64,000 nucleotides of DNA, taken from the NCBI GenBank assembly GCA_964469905.1, contig CAYXZW010000013.1, positions 1-64,000 of the forward strand, in the 5' to 3' direction. The position numbers and the translations under genes are program-made. Every line of letters begins with the position of its first letter. Position 1 is the stretch's first letter. The notes beneath the pieces are model-generated. The model made no database searches. It saw only the letters and a list, made by a program, of their open reading frames with translations, and was not told the origin of the DNA. Source of the DNA: MVRV01 sp964469905. Its GTDB lineage: Bacteria > Desulfobacterota > Syntrophia > Syntrophales > Smithellaceae. Of the stretch, positions 51,311-60,326 are shown piece after piece.

Positions 51311-53770
51311 ATGAAGAAAATTAAAAAGTCGACAATTTCTGATTTCATTCTGGGCATCGTTTTAATGCTCATTGCGCTTTTCGCCTTTTTCCTTTCCTGG
51401 GGTCCTCTGGAAACTCTGGAACATGGCATTTATGATTTCAGTGCCAATCTGCGGGTAAGGCAATCAACCGCCCCGGTAGCCGTCATCGCCATTGACGAAC
51501 AAAGCATTGCCAATCTTGGCCGCTGGCCCTGGCCCCGCGCACATATCGCTTCCATGGTTGATCTGCTGCAATCGTATAACGTGAAGGTAATAGGTCTGGA
51601 TATAATTTATTCGGAAAAAGATTTTAACCAGGGACTTATTGAAGTACGCAACCTGATCAAAAATATCGAAAGCAATCCGGATTTTGCCAAGAAAGGTTCG
51701 GACTTTTTTTTGGCAGCGCTGAAAGAATCCGAAAAAAAGCTCGATAATGACACTATTCTGGCCAATGCGATTACCGCCAGTAAAAATGTCGTACTCCCGC
51801 TATTCTTTGTTCCCGGCAATCCCACGGGGCGCGCGGCTTCTAGTCTGCCGGATTATCTGCAAAACAACTCTATTGCACCGGCAGGGATAGATAGCAGCAT
51901 CACGGCACGGGAAATCGTCCCGCCCATAGCCGAGTTTGCAGCAGTCGCCCAGGGATTAGGCCACATCAATATCGTTGCGGACCGCGATGGAACGGTGCGC
52001 AGCGAGCCCCTGTTTATTAGTTTTGAAGAAAAGCTTTTCCCTTCTTTTGCCTTGCAGCTGATCTTAAAATATCTAAATTTTGATTTGAAAAAGATGCAAC
52101 TAGGCAAAGAAATAAAATTCGGTCGAAAAACAATCCCTGTTGATGAAAATAACAGGATGTTAATCAGCTTTGCTTCCGGGATCCCTCATTATTCTTTTTT
52201 TGATGTGGTCAACAAGAAGGTTGCACCCGATGTTTTTAAAGATAAGATTGTTATTATTGCCCAGAGCGCGGCTGGTCTAGGCACTATGCAGGTCACCCCG
52301 ACGGCCCTCAACGTCGGACCGGGCACGATCATTGCCAATGTTATCGAAAACATAATTAACGATGACCACATCGTGCGTCCGGATTGGGCAACGACTCTCG
52401 AAATTATAATGATCATTATCTTCGGTCTTTACATTGCGCTGGTTATTCCACAGATCAAGGCCGGTATCAGCGCCATTGTTTCTCTGGTTCTCCTGATCAG
52501 TTGGATCACTACGACCATCTATCTTTTTGCCGCTTATGGTTATTGGGTCAAAGCGCTTTATCCGGTGCTGTTATTAATTATCGGTTACATTTTTATCGTT
52601 TCCAAGCGTTATCTGCTGACGGAAAAAACGAAAGACCGCATGGAGGCGGACGGTGTGGAAACCAATAAAATGCTGGGTTTGTCGTTCCAGGGCCAGGGCC
52701 TGCTGGATATGGCCTTTGATAAATTCCGTAAATGCCCCGTCGAAGATGAATCTGTGAAAGAGCTGCTCTATAATCTGGCTCTGGATTTTGAAAGAAAGCG
52801 CATGTTCAATAAAGCGGTTGCAGTTTACGAGCATATTGCCCAGGCCGGTAATTTCAAAGACATCAATGAGCGCATCAAGAAGCTGAATACTGCCGGAGAA
52901 ACAATGATCTTCGGCCTGTCCGGAGCTAAAAAAGAAGCGACCGTAATTATGAATAATTCCGAAATAAAGCCGACTCTGGGACGATATGAAATAATGAAGG
53001 AGTTGGGCCGCGGGGCTATGGGTACAGTATTCCTGGGTAAAGATCCGAGGATCAATCGTGAAGTGGCCATCAAAACTTTAAGATACGAAGAAATCGATAC
53101 GGAACAACTGGAGGAAGTGAAAAAAAGATTCTTCCGGGAAGCGGAAGCTGCCGGGAAATTATCACATCCAAATATCGTCACAATTTTTGATGTCGGCGAG
53201 GATTATGACATTGCTTATATGGCCATGGAATTACTCGATGGATCTGATTTGGCCAAATATTGCCGGAAGGACAACCTACTGCCTACAGAAGAAATAATCC
53301 GAGTTGTCTCTTGTGTCGCTGCGGCGCTGGACTATGCCCATGCCAATGGAATTGTTCATCGGGATATCAAGCCGGCCAATATTATGATCTTAAACAATGG
53401 TGAGGTAAAAGTGGCGGATTTCGGCATTGCCCGTGTCATGTCTTCCTCGAAAACACAAACCGGAGTTATCCTGGGTACTCCCAGTTATATGTCCCCGGAA
53501 CAGATAGCCGGCAAGAAGGTGGACGGCCGGTCCGATTTGTTTTCACTGGGCGTTGTTTTATATGAACTTCTTGCCGGAGATAAACCTTTCAACGGAGAGA
53601 GCATTACGACCCTGATGTACAACATAACATCTTCCGCACCGCCGCCGATTAAAGAACTCTCTCCGAATATCCCGGAAAAGCTGGTGGTGATTATTGAAAA
53701 ACTTCTGGCTAAAGAAGTGGAAGCCCGTTACCAAACGGGCAAATCGTTAGTAGATGATTTGCTTGCCTGA
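51311..53770 (+). CDS. CHASE2-domain transmembrane Ser/Thr protein kinase
   Basis: Start at ATG 51311 after AAGGAG; the longer frame from 51137 is rejected. 819 residues. Transmembrane helix about 11-30, extracytoplasmic CHASE2 sensor about 38-340 (IDEQSIANLGRWPWPRAHIA), three transmembrane helices about 355-435, a short tetratricopeptide-like stretch about 455-530, and a C-terminal kinase about 558-819. Kinase motifs: GRGAMGTVFLG, Lys588 (VAIKTL), HRDIKPANIM with catalytic Asp685, ADFGIARV (DFG) and GTPSYMSPEQ. Followed by genes for its likely phosphatase and FHA reader. Confidence 0.94.
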   Translation: MKKIKKSTISDFILGIVLMLIALFAFFLSWGPLETLEHGIYDFSANLRVRQSTAPVAVIAIDEQSIANLGRWPWPRAHIASMVDLLQSYNVKVIGLDIIYSEKDFNQGLIEVRNLIKNIESNPDFAKKGSDFFLAALKESEKKLDNDTILANAITASKNVVLPLFFVPGNPTGRAASSLPDYLQNNSIAPAGIDSSITAREIVPPIAEFAAVAQGLGHINIVADRDGTVRSEPLFISFEEKLFPSFALQLILKYLNFDLKKMQLGKEIKFGRKTIPVDENNRMLISFASGIPHYSFFDVVNKKVAPDVFKDKIVIIAQSAAGLGTMQVTPTALNVGPGTIIANVIENIINDDHIVRPDWATTLEIIMIIIFGLYIALVIPQIKAGISAIVSLVLLISWITTTIYLFAAYGYWVKALYPVLLLIIGYIFIVSKRYLLTEKTKDRMEADGVETNKMLGLSFQGQGLLDMAFDKFRKCPVEDESVKELLYNLALDFERKRMFNKAVAVYEHIAQAGNFKDINERIKKLNTAGETMIFGLSGAKKEATVIMNNSEIKPTLGRYEIMKELGRGAMGTVFLGKDPRINREVAIKTLRYEEIDTEQLEEVKKRFFREAEAAGKLSHPNIVTIFDVGEDYDIAYMAMELLDGSDLAKYCRKDNLLPTEEIIRVVSCVAAALDYAHANGIVHRDIKPANIMILNNGEVKVADFGIARVMSSSKTQTGVILGTPSYMSPEQIAGKKVDGRSDLFSLGVVLYELLAGDKPFNGESITTLMYNITSSAPPPIKELSPNIPEKLVVIIEKLLAKEVEARYQTGKSLVDDLLA

Positions 53771-53865
53771 TTAATTACTTAAGCCGTTAGTAAGCGGCAT
53801 AAGGTGCCGTAACGAAATAGAGAAAAAGAACAGACATTTTCGTAACGGCCCCTAAGGAGGCTTAA

Positions 53866-54660
53866 TTGAATTTAATTGCCAGCGGTAAAACAGATCAGGG
53901 TATGGTGCGCGCCAACAACGAAGATAATTTTTATCTGGATGAAAAACTGGGTCTGCTTGTTGTTGCAGATGGCATGGGTGGCCATGCATCGGGCGAGATA
54001 GCCAGCAAATTGGCAGTTAATGTTATTAGTGATTATTTTCAGGGGCCGCAAAAGCTGATCGGCGATCCCGATCCTGCTTATTCGGAAGCCACTAATAAGC
54101 TGGGCTGTGCCATCCGGCTGGCCAATCAGGCCGTTTATGAAGCGGCGCAAAGCTCTCCCCAGCTGAAGGGTATGGGCACCACTATTGTCGCCCTGCTTCT
54201 GAAGGGAAATAAATTAAGTATCGGCCACATCGGCGACAGCCGCGCTTATCTGATTCGTGGAGGTCTTATCGACCAGTTAACCGACGATCATTCGATGGTT
54301 AATGAACAGGTAAAGCGTGATATAATTACGAGAGAAGAAGCGGCGAAATCGGAAATGAGGAATATTCTCACGAAGGCCCTGGGTATCAGTGCGGAAATGG
54401 AAGCGGATTTAGATGAGCTTACAGTTTTTAGCGACGATATTTTTTTCTTGTGCAGCGATGGTCTTAATACTATGATCAGCGACGACGATATGCTGGATAT
54501 CGTATCTGTTGCCGGTAACTCTGCTGCTGCTTGTGATGCGCTGATTAATGCGGCCAACGAAAAAGGTGGCAAAGATAATGTTACTGTGGTTATCGGTTAT
54601 ATTAAGAAGAAAAAATGGTATGCGGCTTTGTTTAAATTCAGGGAATTTTTCCGGAGGTGA
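53866..54660 (+). CDS. PP2C-type Ser/Thr phosphatase
   Basis: 264 residues, TTG start behind AAGGAGG. All PP2C metal motifs are present: VRANNEDNFYLDEK, VVADGMGGHASGEIAS, IGHIGDSRAYLIR, LCSDGLNTMI and GGKDNVTVVIGY. A Stp1-like soluble phosphatase expected to reverse the action of the upstream kinase. The next gene starts three bases after its stop. Confidence 0.95.
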   Translation: MNLIASGKTDQGMVRANNEDNFYLDEKLGLLVVADGMGGHASGEIASKLAVNVISDYFQGPQKLIGDPDPAYSEATNKLGCAIRLANQAVYEAAQSSPQLKGMGTTIVALLLKGNKLSIGHIGDSRAYLIRGGLIDQLTDDHSMVNEQVKRDIITREEAAKSEMRNILTKALGISAEMEADLDELTVFSDDIFFLCSDGLNTMISDDDMLDIVSVAGNSAAACDALINAANEKGGKDNVTVVIGYIKKKKWYAALFKFREFFRR

Positions 54661-54663
54661 CAC

Positions 54664-55365
54664 ATGGCAAAGATATTACTTAAATACAAAGAAGCGTTTG
54701 TCCAGGAAAAAATACTGGATCAAGAAGTGACGACTATCGGCCGTAAACCGGACAACAATCTTGTTATTGATAATCAGGCAGTATCCGGCTACCATGCTCA
54801 TATTAAAGTGGAAGGCGATACGGTGACGCTGAAAGATCTAAGCAGTTTGAACGGCACTTACGTAAACGGCCAGAAAGTGTCCAAGGCAGAGCTTTTTAAT
54901 GGTGACGTGATTTTAATAGGTGTCCATACCTTGAATTTCTCTTCCGATAAAAACCGCCAGGAGGATACGAAAAGTTTTGCTGTGCGCGGCCGTTCCATGG
55001 ATGAAACGATGGTTATTGCTCCGGACGATCAAAAGAAAATACTCACCGCCGCGGACAAATCCATTCCGGAGCCGCTCGGCGGTTTTCTGGTAATTGAAGG
55101 ATCAACGGATCAGAAAGAATATGAACTCAAAGAAAGAGTTTCGGCGATCGGCAAAGAAGATGGTTCCGCCATCAAGCTGAAAGGTTTTTTTGCTCCTAAA
55201 CTTGCTGCGCTGGTTAATCGCCGCAAAGAAGGTTATTTCATCACTCCGTCTGGTGATAAGGATTTGAAGGTTAACGGCAAAGCAATAGACCGCCGTTACG
55301 ATCTGAAAGACGGCGATATTGTGGAAGTGGCCAATTTAAAGCTGCAGTTTTATCTTAAAGAGTAA
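54664..55365 (+). CDS. Double FHA-domain protein
   Basis: 233 residues. FHA 1 about 20-95 is canonical: TTIGRKPDNNLVI, SGYHAHI, LKDLSSLNGTYVNG, so it should bind phosphothreonine. FHA 2 about 140-233 is diverged: SAIGKEDGSAIKLKGFFAPK and PSGDKDLKVNGKAID lack the Arg and Ser of the binding site. The linker has TMVIAP, a TxxxP-like site that the neighbouring kinase might phosphorylate. Encoded three bases after the phosphatase. Confidence 0.9.
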   Translation: MAKILLKYKEAFVQEKILDQEVTTIGRKPDNNLVIDNQAVSGYHAHIKVEGDTVTLKDLSSLNGTYVNGQKVSKAELFNGDVILIGVHTLNFSSDKNRQEDTKSFAVRGRSMDETMVIAPDDQKKILTAADKSIPEPLGGFLVIEGSTDQKEYELKERVSAIGKEDGSAIKLKGFFAPKLAALVNRRKEGYFITPSGDKDLKVNGKAIDRRYDLKDGDIVEVANLKLQFYLKE

Positions 55366-55387
55366 AGGACTCTTGCAATAATTATTT

Positions 55388-56194
55388 GTGGATAAAAAGA
55401 ACAATCAGGCGATAGGTGTGTTTGACTCGGGCATTGGCGGCCTGACGGTCGTGCGTGCCCTTATGGAACGCCTGCCTTTTGAAAACATTATATATTTTGG
55501 CGATACCGCGCGAGTGCCCTACGGCATTAAGTCGGTGGAAACCATCAATCACTATGCCGCGCAAATCACCGAATTTCTCCTGAAAAAAGATGTAAAGCTG
55601 CTGGTAGTTGCCTGTAATACTATGGCTGCGGTGGCTTATTCGGCCATAAAGGATTTATCACCGGTGCCGGTACTGGAAGTAATAGAAGCCAGTGCCCGCA
55701 ATGCCGCGGCAGAAACCAGAACAAAATCTGTCGGTGTTATCGGCACTCCGGCAACAATTAACAGTAATGCCTATGCCCGGGCGATTCATCTTCTGGATAA
55801 GGAAGTAAAAATTTATTCCCAGACCTGCCCTCTTTTTGTTCCTCTGGTGGAAGAAGGTTGGTTTGATCACCCCGCTACGCGACTTATCGCTCAGGAATAT
55901 CTAAAGCCGGTGCTGGCCGAACAAATTGATACATTGGTTTTGGGCTGCACTCATTATCCGCTTTTAAAATCATTGTTGCAGGAGATTGTCGGAACAAAAA
56001 TAAATCTTATCGACTCGGCCGAGGCAATGGCCGATGCCACGGTTGATTTACTCCATCAACTCAATCTGGGTAATTCCAATAAACTGCCGCCTGATTATCT
56101 GTTTTGTGTCAGCGATGTGCCTTACCGGTTTCAAACAATCGGTGAACGGTTTTTGGGGCGCACTTTAGGTAAGGTAGAGCTGGTAAGGCTGTAA
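55388..56194 (+). CDS. murI: Glutamate racemase
   Basis: 268 residues, GTG start. It supplies D-glutamate for peptidoglycan. Both catalytic Cys regions are intact: VACNTMAAVAY (about 77) and LGCTHYPLL (about 186), with GVFDSGIGGLTV at the N-terminus and YFGDTARVPYG. It follows the FHA gene by 22 bases, so kinase, phosphatase, FHA and murI may be co-transcribed. Confidence 0.95.
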   Translation: MDKKNNQAIGVFDSGIGGLTVVRALMERLPFENIIYFGDTARVPYGIKSVETINHYAAQITEFLLKKDVKLLVVACNTMAAVAYSAIKDLSPVPVLEVIEASARNAAAETRTKSVGVIGTPATINSNAYARAIHLLDKEVKIYSQTCPLFVPLVEEGWFDHPATRLIAQEYLKPVLAEQIDTLVLGCTHYPLLKSLLQEIVGTKINLIDSAEAMADATVDLLHQLNLGNSNKLPPDYLFCVSDVPYRFQTIGERFLGRTLGKVELVRL

Positions 56195-56209
56195 ACAGCA
56201 AATAAATAA

Positions 56210-56236
56210 ACTGTCCCCCCTTTAAAAAAGGAGGGC
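56210..56236. repeat. Hairpin between murI and the ThyX-like gene
   Basis: CCCCCCTT and AAGGAGGG form a short stem around an A-rich loop. No T run follows, so it is more likely a small palindrome or attenuator than a strong terminator. Confidence 0.35.
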
Positions 56237-56269
56237 AGATGTCAAAAAAGGTATTCTAAAACTTAACTT

Positions 56270-57739
56270 ATGAAAATTCTTCTTGCCGGCTACAATTTAG
56301 ATTACGATCTGATCTGCGAGTTAAAAGACAAAAGCGCGGCGGCGCAGGATATTACACCGGAAACCATTTCCGCTGCCTATGCCCGTATCAGCCGCAGCCC
56401 GAAGTCGGTTAACGAACTGCGTTCCGATGCCCGCGGAGAAGTGGAAAAGGCGCGCAAGTCCAACCGCAACATTGTTTTTGCAATGGGGCACAGCTCGGTG
56501 GCGGAGCATGCCGTCTTTAATATTGATGTGATTGGTGCCTCCCGGCTGTTAGTTGAAGAAATCGAGAAATTCCGTTTGTGCTCCTATACGGAAAAATCCC
56601 AACGCTACGTTCTTTTTAACAAGGATTTTGTCATTCCGGAAGAAATAAAAAAGGCCGGTCTTACCGATTTGTTTATGGCCACTGTCGGCCTGCAAAACGA
56701 TTATTATCACGAACTATACGAAAGGCTGCGGCCTTATGTCTTTGCGGGCAATAAAGAACTGGCGGGAAATCCTGCCAACCGTTCCCTGTTGGAAGGTTGG
56801 GCGAAAGAAGATGCCCGTTATACAATAGCCCTGGCTACCGAAACTCAATTAGGAATGACCATCAACGCCCGCAATTTGGAGCTGATGCTCAGAAGGCTTG
56901 CGGCAGTGCCGCTTACGGAAGCAAAGGAATACAGCAATAAATTATATGCGGTCACCAAAGACATTGCCCCATCATTGATCCGGTATACAGAAGCAACTGA
57001 ATATGATCGTCTCACCAGAGCTAATCTGCGAAGCCTGGCCGCTGTCTTTGTAAAAAAATATTCTTCTCCAGCCGGTGATAAAAAATATCCGGCTGTAGCA
57101 ATATCTTTTGCGACGCCGGATGCCGATATCAAAACCGCCGCCGCCCTGCTTTTTTCGACGACTGGTTATAATTACCAGCAATGTCTGAAGTTTGCTGCCG
57201 GACTCAATCCCGGAGAAAAGAAAAAATTATTTAAGACAACCTTTGAGCATATTAAGCCTCATGATGCCGCATTGCGGGAGCTGGAAAATATTGATCTGCA
57301 GTTTGAGTTGATAGTGAGTGCCAGTTGTTTTGCCCAATTAAAAAGACACCGGATGGCGACTATTATCGCTCAGGATTATGATCCCGGCTTAGGAGTTACG
57401 ATTCCCCCGGCTATTAGTGCAATAGGGGAGCAACAACAATTTCGGAAAATTATGCGCAAAACGCAAGATGCCTATGAACAAATTCGGGGAAAAGCGCCGC
57501 TGGCTGCTCCTTATGTCCTGACCAATGCGCACCGCAAAAGAGTGCTGATGAAAGTCAATGCCCGCGAACTTTATCATCTGGCGCGCCTGCGGGCAGACGG
57601 ACACGCCCAATGGGACATCCGCCAGCTTTCCGAGGAAATGCTGAAAGCCGCAAAAAAAGTTATGCCGCTGACGCTGATGCTGGCCTGTGGCAAGGATGGA
57701 TTCGCTGCTCTGTACAAAAAGACCTTCCCGCATAGTTGA
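56270..57739 (+). CDS. Tandem ThyX-like flavoprotein (FAD-dependent thymidylate synthase family)
   Basis: 489 residues, about twice a ThyX subunit. Two ThyX-like halves, about 1-240 and 270-489. The first has GHSSVAEHAVF and FRLCSYTEKSQRYV (R102...S105, E108, S110, R112, Y113), which matches the back half of the ThyX motif RHRxxSxNExSxRY but has Lys-Phe for the leading Arg-His. The second has LKRHRMATIIAQDY (R359-H360-R361), the front half, but has lost the SxNExSxRY part, and ends with the family helix ARELYHLARLRADGHAQWDI. ThyX methylates dUMP with methylene-THF, FAD and NADPH at sites formed between subunits, so the fused halves might form composite sites. A changed reaction is also possible. 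No thyA seen in the window. Confidence 0.82.
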   Translation: MKILLAGYNLDYDLICELKDKSAAAQDITPETISAAYARISRSPKSVNELRSDARGEVEKARKSNRNIVFAMGHSSVAEHAVFNIDVIGASRLLVEEIEKFRLCSYTEKSQRYVLFNKDFVIPEEIKKAGLTDLFMATVGLQNDYYHELYERLRPYVFAGNKELAGNPANRSLLEGWAKEDARYTIALATETQLGMTINARNLELMLRRLAAVPLTEAKEYSNKLYAVTKDIAPSLIRYTEATEYDRLTRANLRSLAAVFVKKYSSPAGDKKYPAVAISFATPDADIKTAAALLFSTTGYNYQQCLKFAAGLNPGEKKKLFKTTFEHIKPHDAALRELENIDLQFELIVSASCFAQLKRHRMATIIAQDYDPGLGVTIPPAISAIGEQQQFRKIMRKTQDAYEQIRGKAPLAAPYVLTNAHRKRVLMKVNARELYHLARLRADGHAQWDIRQLSEEMLKAAKKVMPLTLMLACGKDGFAALYKKTFPHS

Positions 57740-57810
57740 CCGGGCCAAGTCATGCCGTTTCTCAATCAAAGATAGTTTGTTGCTTAGGAAGCGGCATAAG
57801 GCGTGATCGC

Positions 57811-59184
57811 ATGACAGCAGAAAAAAAACAACTCTATATTCTTCTATGCGCCACAACCCTGAGCTCATTTTTAACCCCCTTTATGGGTTCCAGCGTATAT
57901 ATTGCCTTACCGGTTATGGCCCGGGAGCTATCGATGACGGCGCTTACTTTAAGCTGGGTAGCGTCTTCCTTTATTCTGGCGGCGGCCATTACGCTTGTAC
58001 CTTTGGGTAGATTGGCCGATATTTATGGCCGGAAAAAGATTTTTCTCTCTGGTGCCGTTATCTTTACTCTTTCCTCTTTTCTTTGTGCTTGGTCACCATC
58101 GGCGGCATTTCTGATTTTTGTCCGGGTAGTCCAGGGGATTGGCGGCGCAATGATTTTCAGCACTGGTACGGCGTTGTTGATCGCTGCTTTTCCCTCGCAG
58201 GAACGAGGGAAAATATTAGGGATCAACATAGCTGCCGTTTATATCGGATTGACGGTTGGGCCTTTAATCGGCGGTCTGTTGACGGAACATCTGGGCTGGA
58301 GACATATCTTCATTTTTACTTCTTTAATCGGAATCATTGTTATCTTGCTTATTGCTTTTATGGTTAAAGAGGAATGGCGAGGAGCCGCAGAGGAAGGTTT
58401 TGATTTCACCGGCTCCCTGCTTTATGCCGTGGCGCTTTTTGCCATTATGTACGGGTTTTCTTTGCTGCCCAAGTTACAGGCCGGCATTCTAATCGTGCTG
58501 GGAATTGTTTGCTTTGTTTTCTTTATCCGGCGTCAACTGATCATACCTTATCCGTTGCTGGATATCAGGCTTTTTCGGGACAATAGAATTTTTGCCTTTT
58601 CCAATCTGGCGGCGCTGATCAACTACAGTGCCACATTTGCGGTGACGTTTTTATTGAGCCTTTACTTGCAGCATATCAAAGCTTTGACTCCGTCGCAGAC
58701 GGGAATAATATTAATTGCCGAACCGGCGGTACAGGCCTTGTTTTCTCCTCTTGCCGGAAGGCTCTCGGACCGTTTTGAGCCGCGGATTATCGCCTCCCTG
58801 GGCATGGCTTTAAATGTCCTGGGCCTGCTGCCGTTAATGTTTATCCGGTCAGATACCAGCATCAACTACATCGTGTTGTGCCTGATTGTGCTGGGAGTGG
58901 GGTTTGCACTTTTTTCTTCACCGAATGTCAATGCTACGATGAGTGCCGTCGAAAATAAATATTACGGGATAGCTTCCGCAACGCTCTCCACAATGCGGCT
59001 GGTGGGCCAAATGTTCAGCATGGGTATAGCTATGCTGGTTTTCGCAGTTATTCTGGGAAATTCTCCATTGGCTCAATCCGGCAATCTGTTGCTGAAAAGT
59101 ACGCAAATTATATTTCTCATCCTGGGCATCCTTTGCTGTGCCGGAATTTTTGCTTCCCTGGCCCGGGGGAAAGTTCGTCAATGA
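57811..59184 (+). CDS. MFS transporter, DHA2-like drug/metabolite exporter
   Basis: Start at ATG 57811; the longer frame to 57736 is rejected. About 457 residues with about 14 membrane helices. MFS motif A GRLADIYGRKKIFLSG (about 69) and motif C-like GINIAAVYIGLTVGPLIGGL, which places it among the H+ antiport exporters of the DHA2/EmrB type. The stop overlaps the pldA start by 4 bases (ATGA). Substrate unknown. Confidence 0.9.
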   Translation: MTAEKKQLYILLCATTLSSFLTPFMGSSVYIALPVMARELSMTALTLSWVASSFILAAAITLVPLGRLADIYGRKKIFLSGAVIFTLSSFLCAWSPSAAFLIFVRVVQGIGGAMIFSTGTALLIAAFPSQERGKILGINIAAVYIGLTVGPLIGGLLTEHLGWRHIFIFTSLIGIIVILLIAFMVKEEWRGAAEEGFDFTGSLLYAVALFAIMYGFSLLPKLQAGILIVLGIVCFVFFIRRQLIIPYPLLDIRLFRDNRIFAFSNLAALINYSATFAVTFLLSLYLQHIKALTPSQTGIILIAEPAVQALFSPLAGRLSDRFEPRIIASLGMALNVLGLLPLMFIRSDTSINYIVLCLIVLGVGFALFSSPNVNATMSAVENKYYGIASATLSTMRLVGQMFSMGIAMLVFAVILGNSPLAQSGNLLLKSTQIIFLILGILCCAGIFASLARGKVRQ

Positions 59185-60260
59185 AGAGACTGTTAAAGCA
59201 AAGATTTGTAGATGCAATAGCCTTATCTTGCCTGGCTGTTTTTGCTCTCGTGTTTATTTCAGCATTCTTTTCTTCGTCTGCCCGGGCCGGGGACAATCAC
59301 GATCGGTTAGCTTCTTGTGCAAAAATTGAAAACGCTGCCTCACGGTTGCAATGTTTCGATGAACTGGCCGGCCGTAAAAAAAATGTGCTGGAAGCAACGC
59401 CGGCGATAACCACGACCGGGCCTGTTCTTCCGTCATCCCCGCCGGATACAGAAAGGCCTTCCCTCCTGACTCAACACTGGGATCTGGATCGCAATAAGCG
59501 CAAGCATACTTTTTTATTGCGTTCCTATCGGCCTAATTATTTTTTGCCTGTAGCTTATAATTCATCACCCAATCAGGGTGTGCAGCTTGATGTCGATCCC
59601 ACCGCCAGGGCTCAGCATAACGAAGCAAAATTCCAATTGAGTTTTAAACTGAAAGCATGGGAAGATGTATTCAATAAAGACATTGATCTCTGGATTGCCT
59701 ATACGCAACTTTCCTTCTGGCAGCTTTACAACTCGGCTTTTTCCTCACCGTTTCGCGAGACAAATTACGAACCGGAATTGCTGGTTAATTTTCGCACTAA
59801 TTACGAATTGCTGGGCTTTAAAGGCCGTTTTGTTAATGTCGGGTTCAATCATCAATCCAATGGCCGTTCCCGGCCGCTGTCCCGCAGCTGGAATCGGGCC
59901 GTAGTCAATGTGGGCTGGGAGAGGAACAATTTTGACCTGCTTTTAAAAACCTGGGTCAAGATTCCGGAAAATGAAGATAGCAGCGATAACCCGGACATCT
60001 CCCGCTACATGGGCTATGGCGAATTATGGGGAACGTACTATTGGAACAAACACAAATTTGCCGTGATGTTCAGAAATAATCTCCGACTGGAAAATAATGT
60101 CGGTGCTCTCCAGTTGGATTGGAGCTTTCCCCTGCCGTTTTTGCAAGGTGACTGGCTAAGAGGCTATGTCCAATATTTCAATGGCTATGGAGAAAGTCTG
60201 CTGGATTATTATCAAAGCGTCAACCGGATCAGCGCCGGAATTATGTTGACGGATTGGTAG
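59181..60260 (+). CDS. pldA: Outer membrane phospholipase A
   Basis: Start set at ATG 59181 overlapping the MFS stop. 359 residues. Signal peptide about 1-36 (FALVFISAFFSSSARA), then an extension of about 70 residues with a CAKIENAASRLQCFDELAG motif, then a 12-strand barrel. The catalytic block GFNHQSNGRSRP and SRSWNR gives His224, Ser226 and Asn238, with exactly the spacing of E. coli His142/Ser144/Asn156. It hydrolyses mislocalised phospholipids in the outer leaflet, calcium-dependent as a dimer. Coupling to an exporter gene is unusual. Confidence 0.93.
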   Translation: MKRLLKQRFVDAIALSCLAVFALVFISAFFSSSARAGDNHDRLASCAKIENAASRLQCFDELAGRKKNVLEATPAITTTGPVLPSSPPDTERPSLLTQHWDLDRNKRKHTFLLRSYRPNYFLPVAYNSSPNQGVQLDVDPTARAQHNEAKFQLSFKLKAWEDVFNKDIDLWIAYTQLSFWQLYNSAFSSPFRETNYEPELLVNFRTNYELLGFKGRFVNVGFNHQSNGRSRPLSRSWNRAVVNVGWERNNFDLLLKTWVKIPENEDSSDNPDISRYMGYGELWGTYYWNKHKFAVMFRNNLRLENNVGALQLDWSFPLPFLQGDWLRGYVQYFNGYGESLLDYYQSVNRISAGIMLTDW

Positions 60261-60326
60261 GTCGTCGGCATGAATATTGTGCGCTATTTCTGATTTAAAA
60301 TCATGCCTGAAAAATAACCTTTTGTT

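Noticed and set aside
53797..57803. AAGCGGCATAAGG occurs before the PP2C gene (about 53792) and before the MFS gene (about 57789).
   Set aside because: Only 13 identical bases in two places, with different flanks; could be chance, and no regulatory logic links the two genes.
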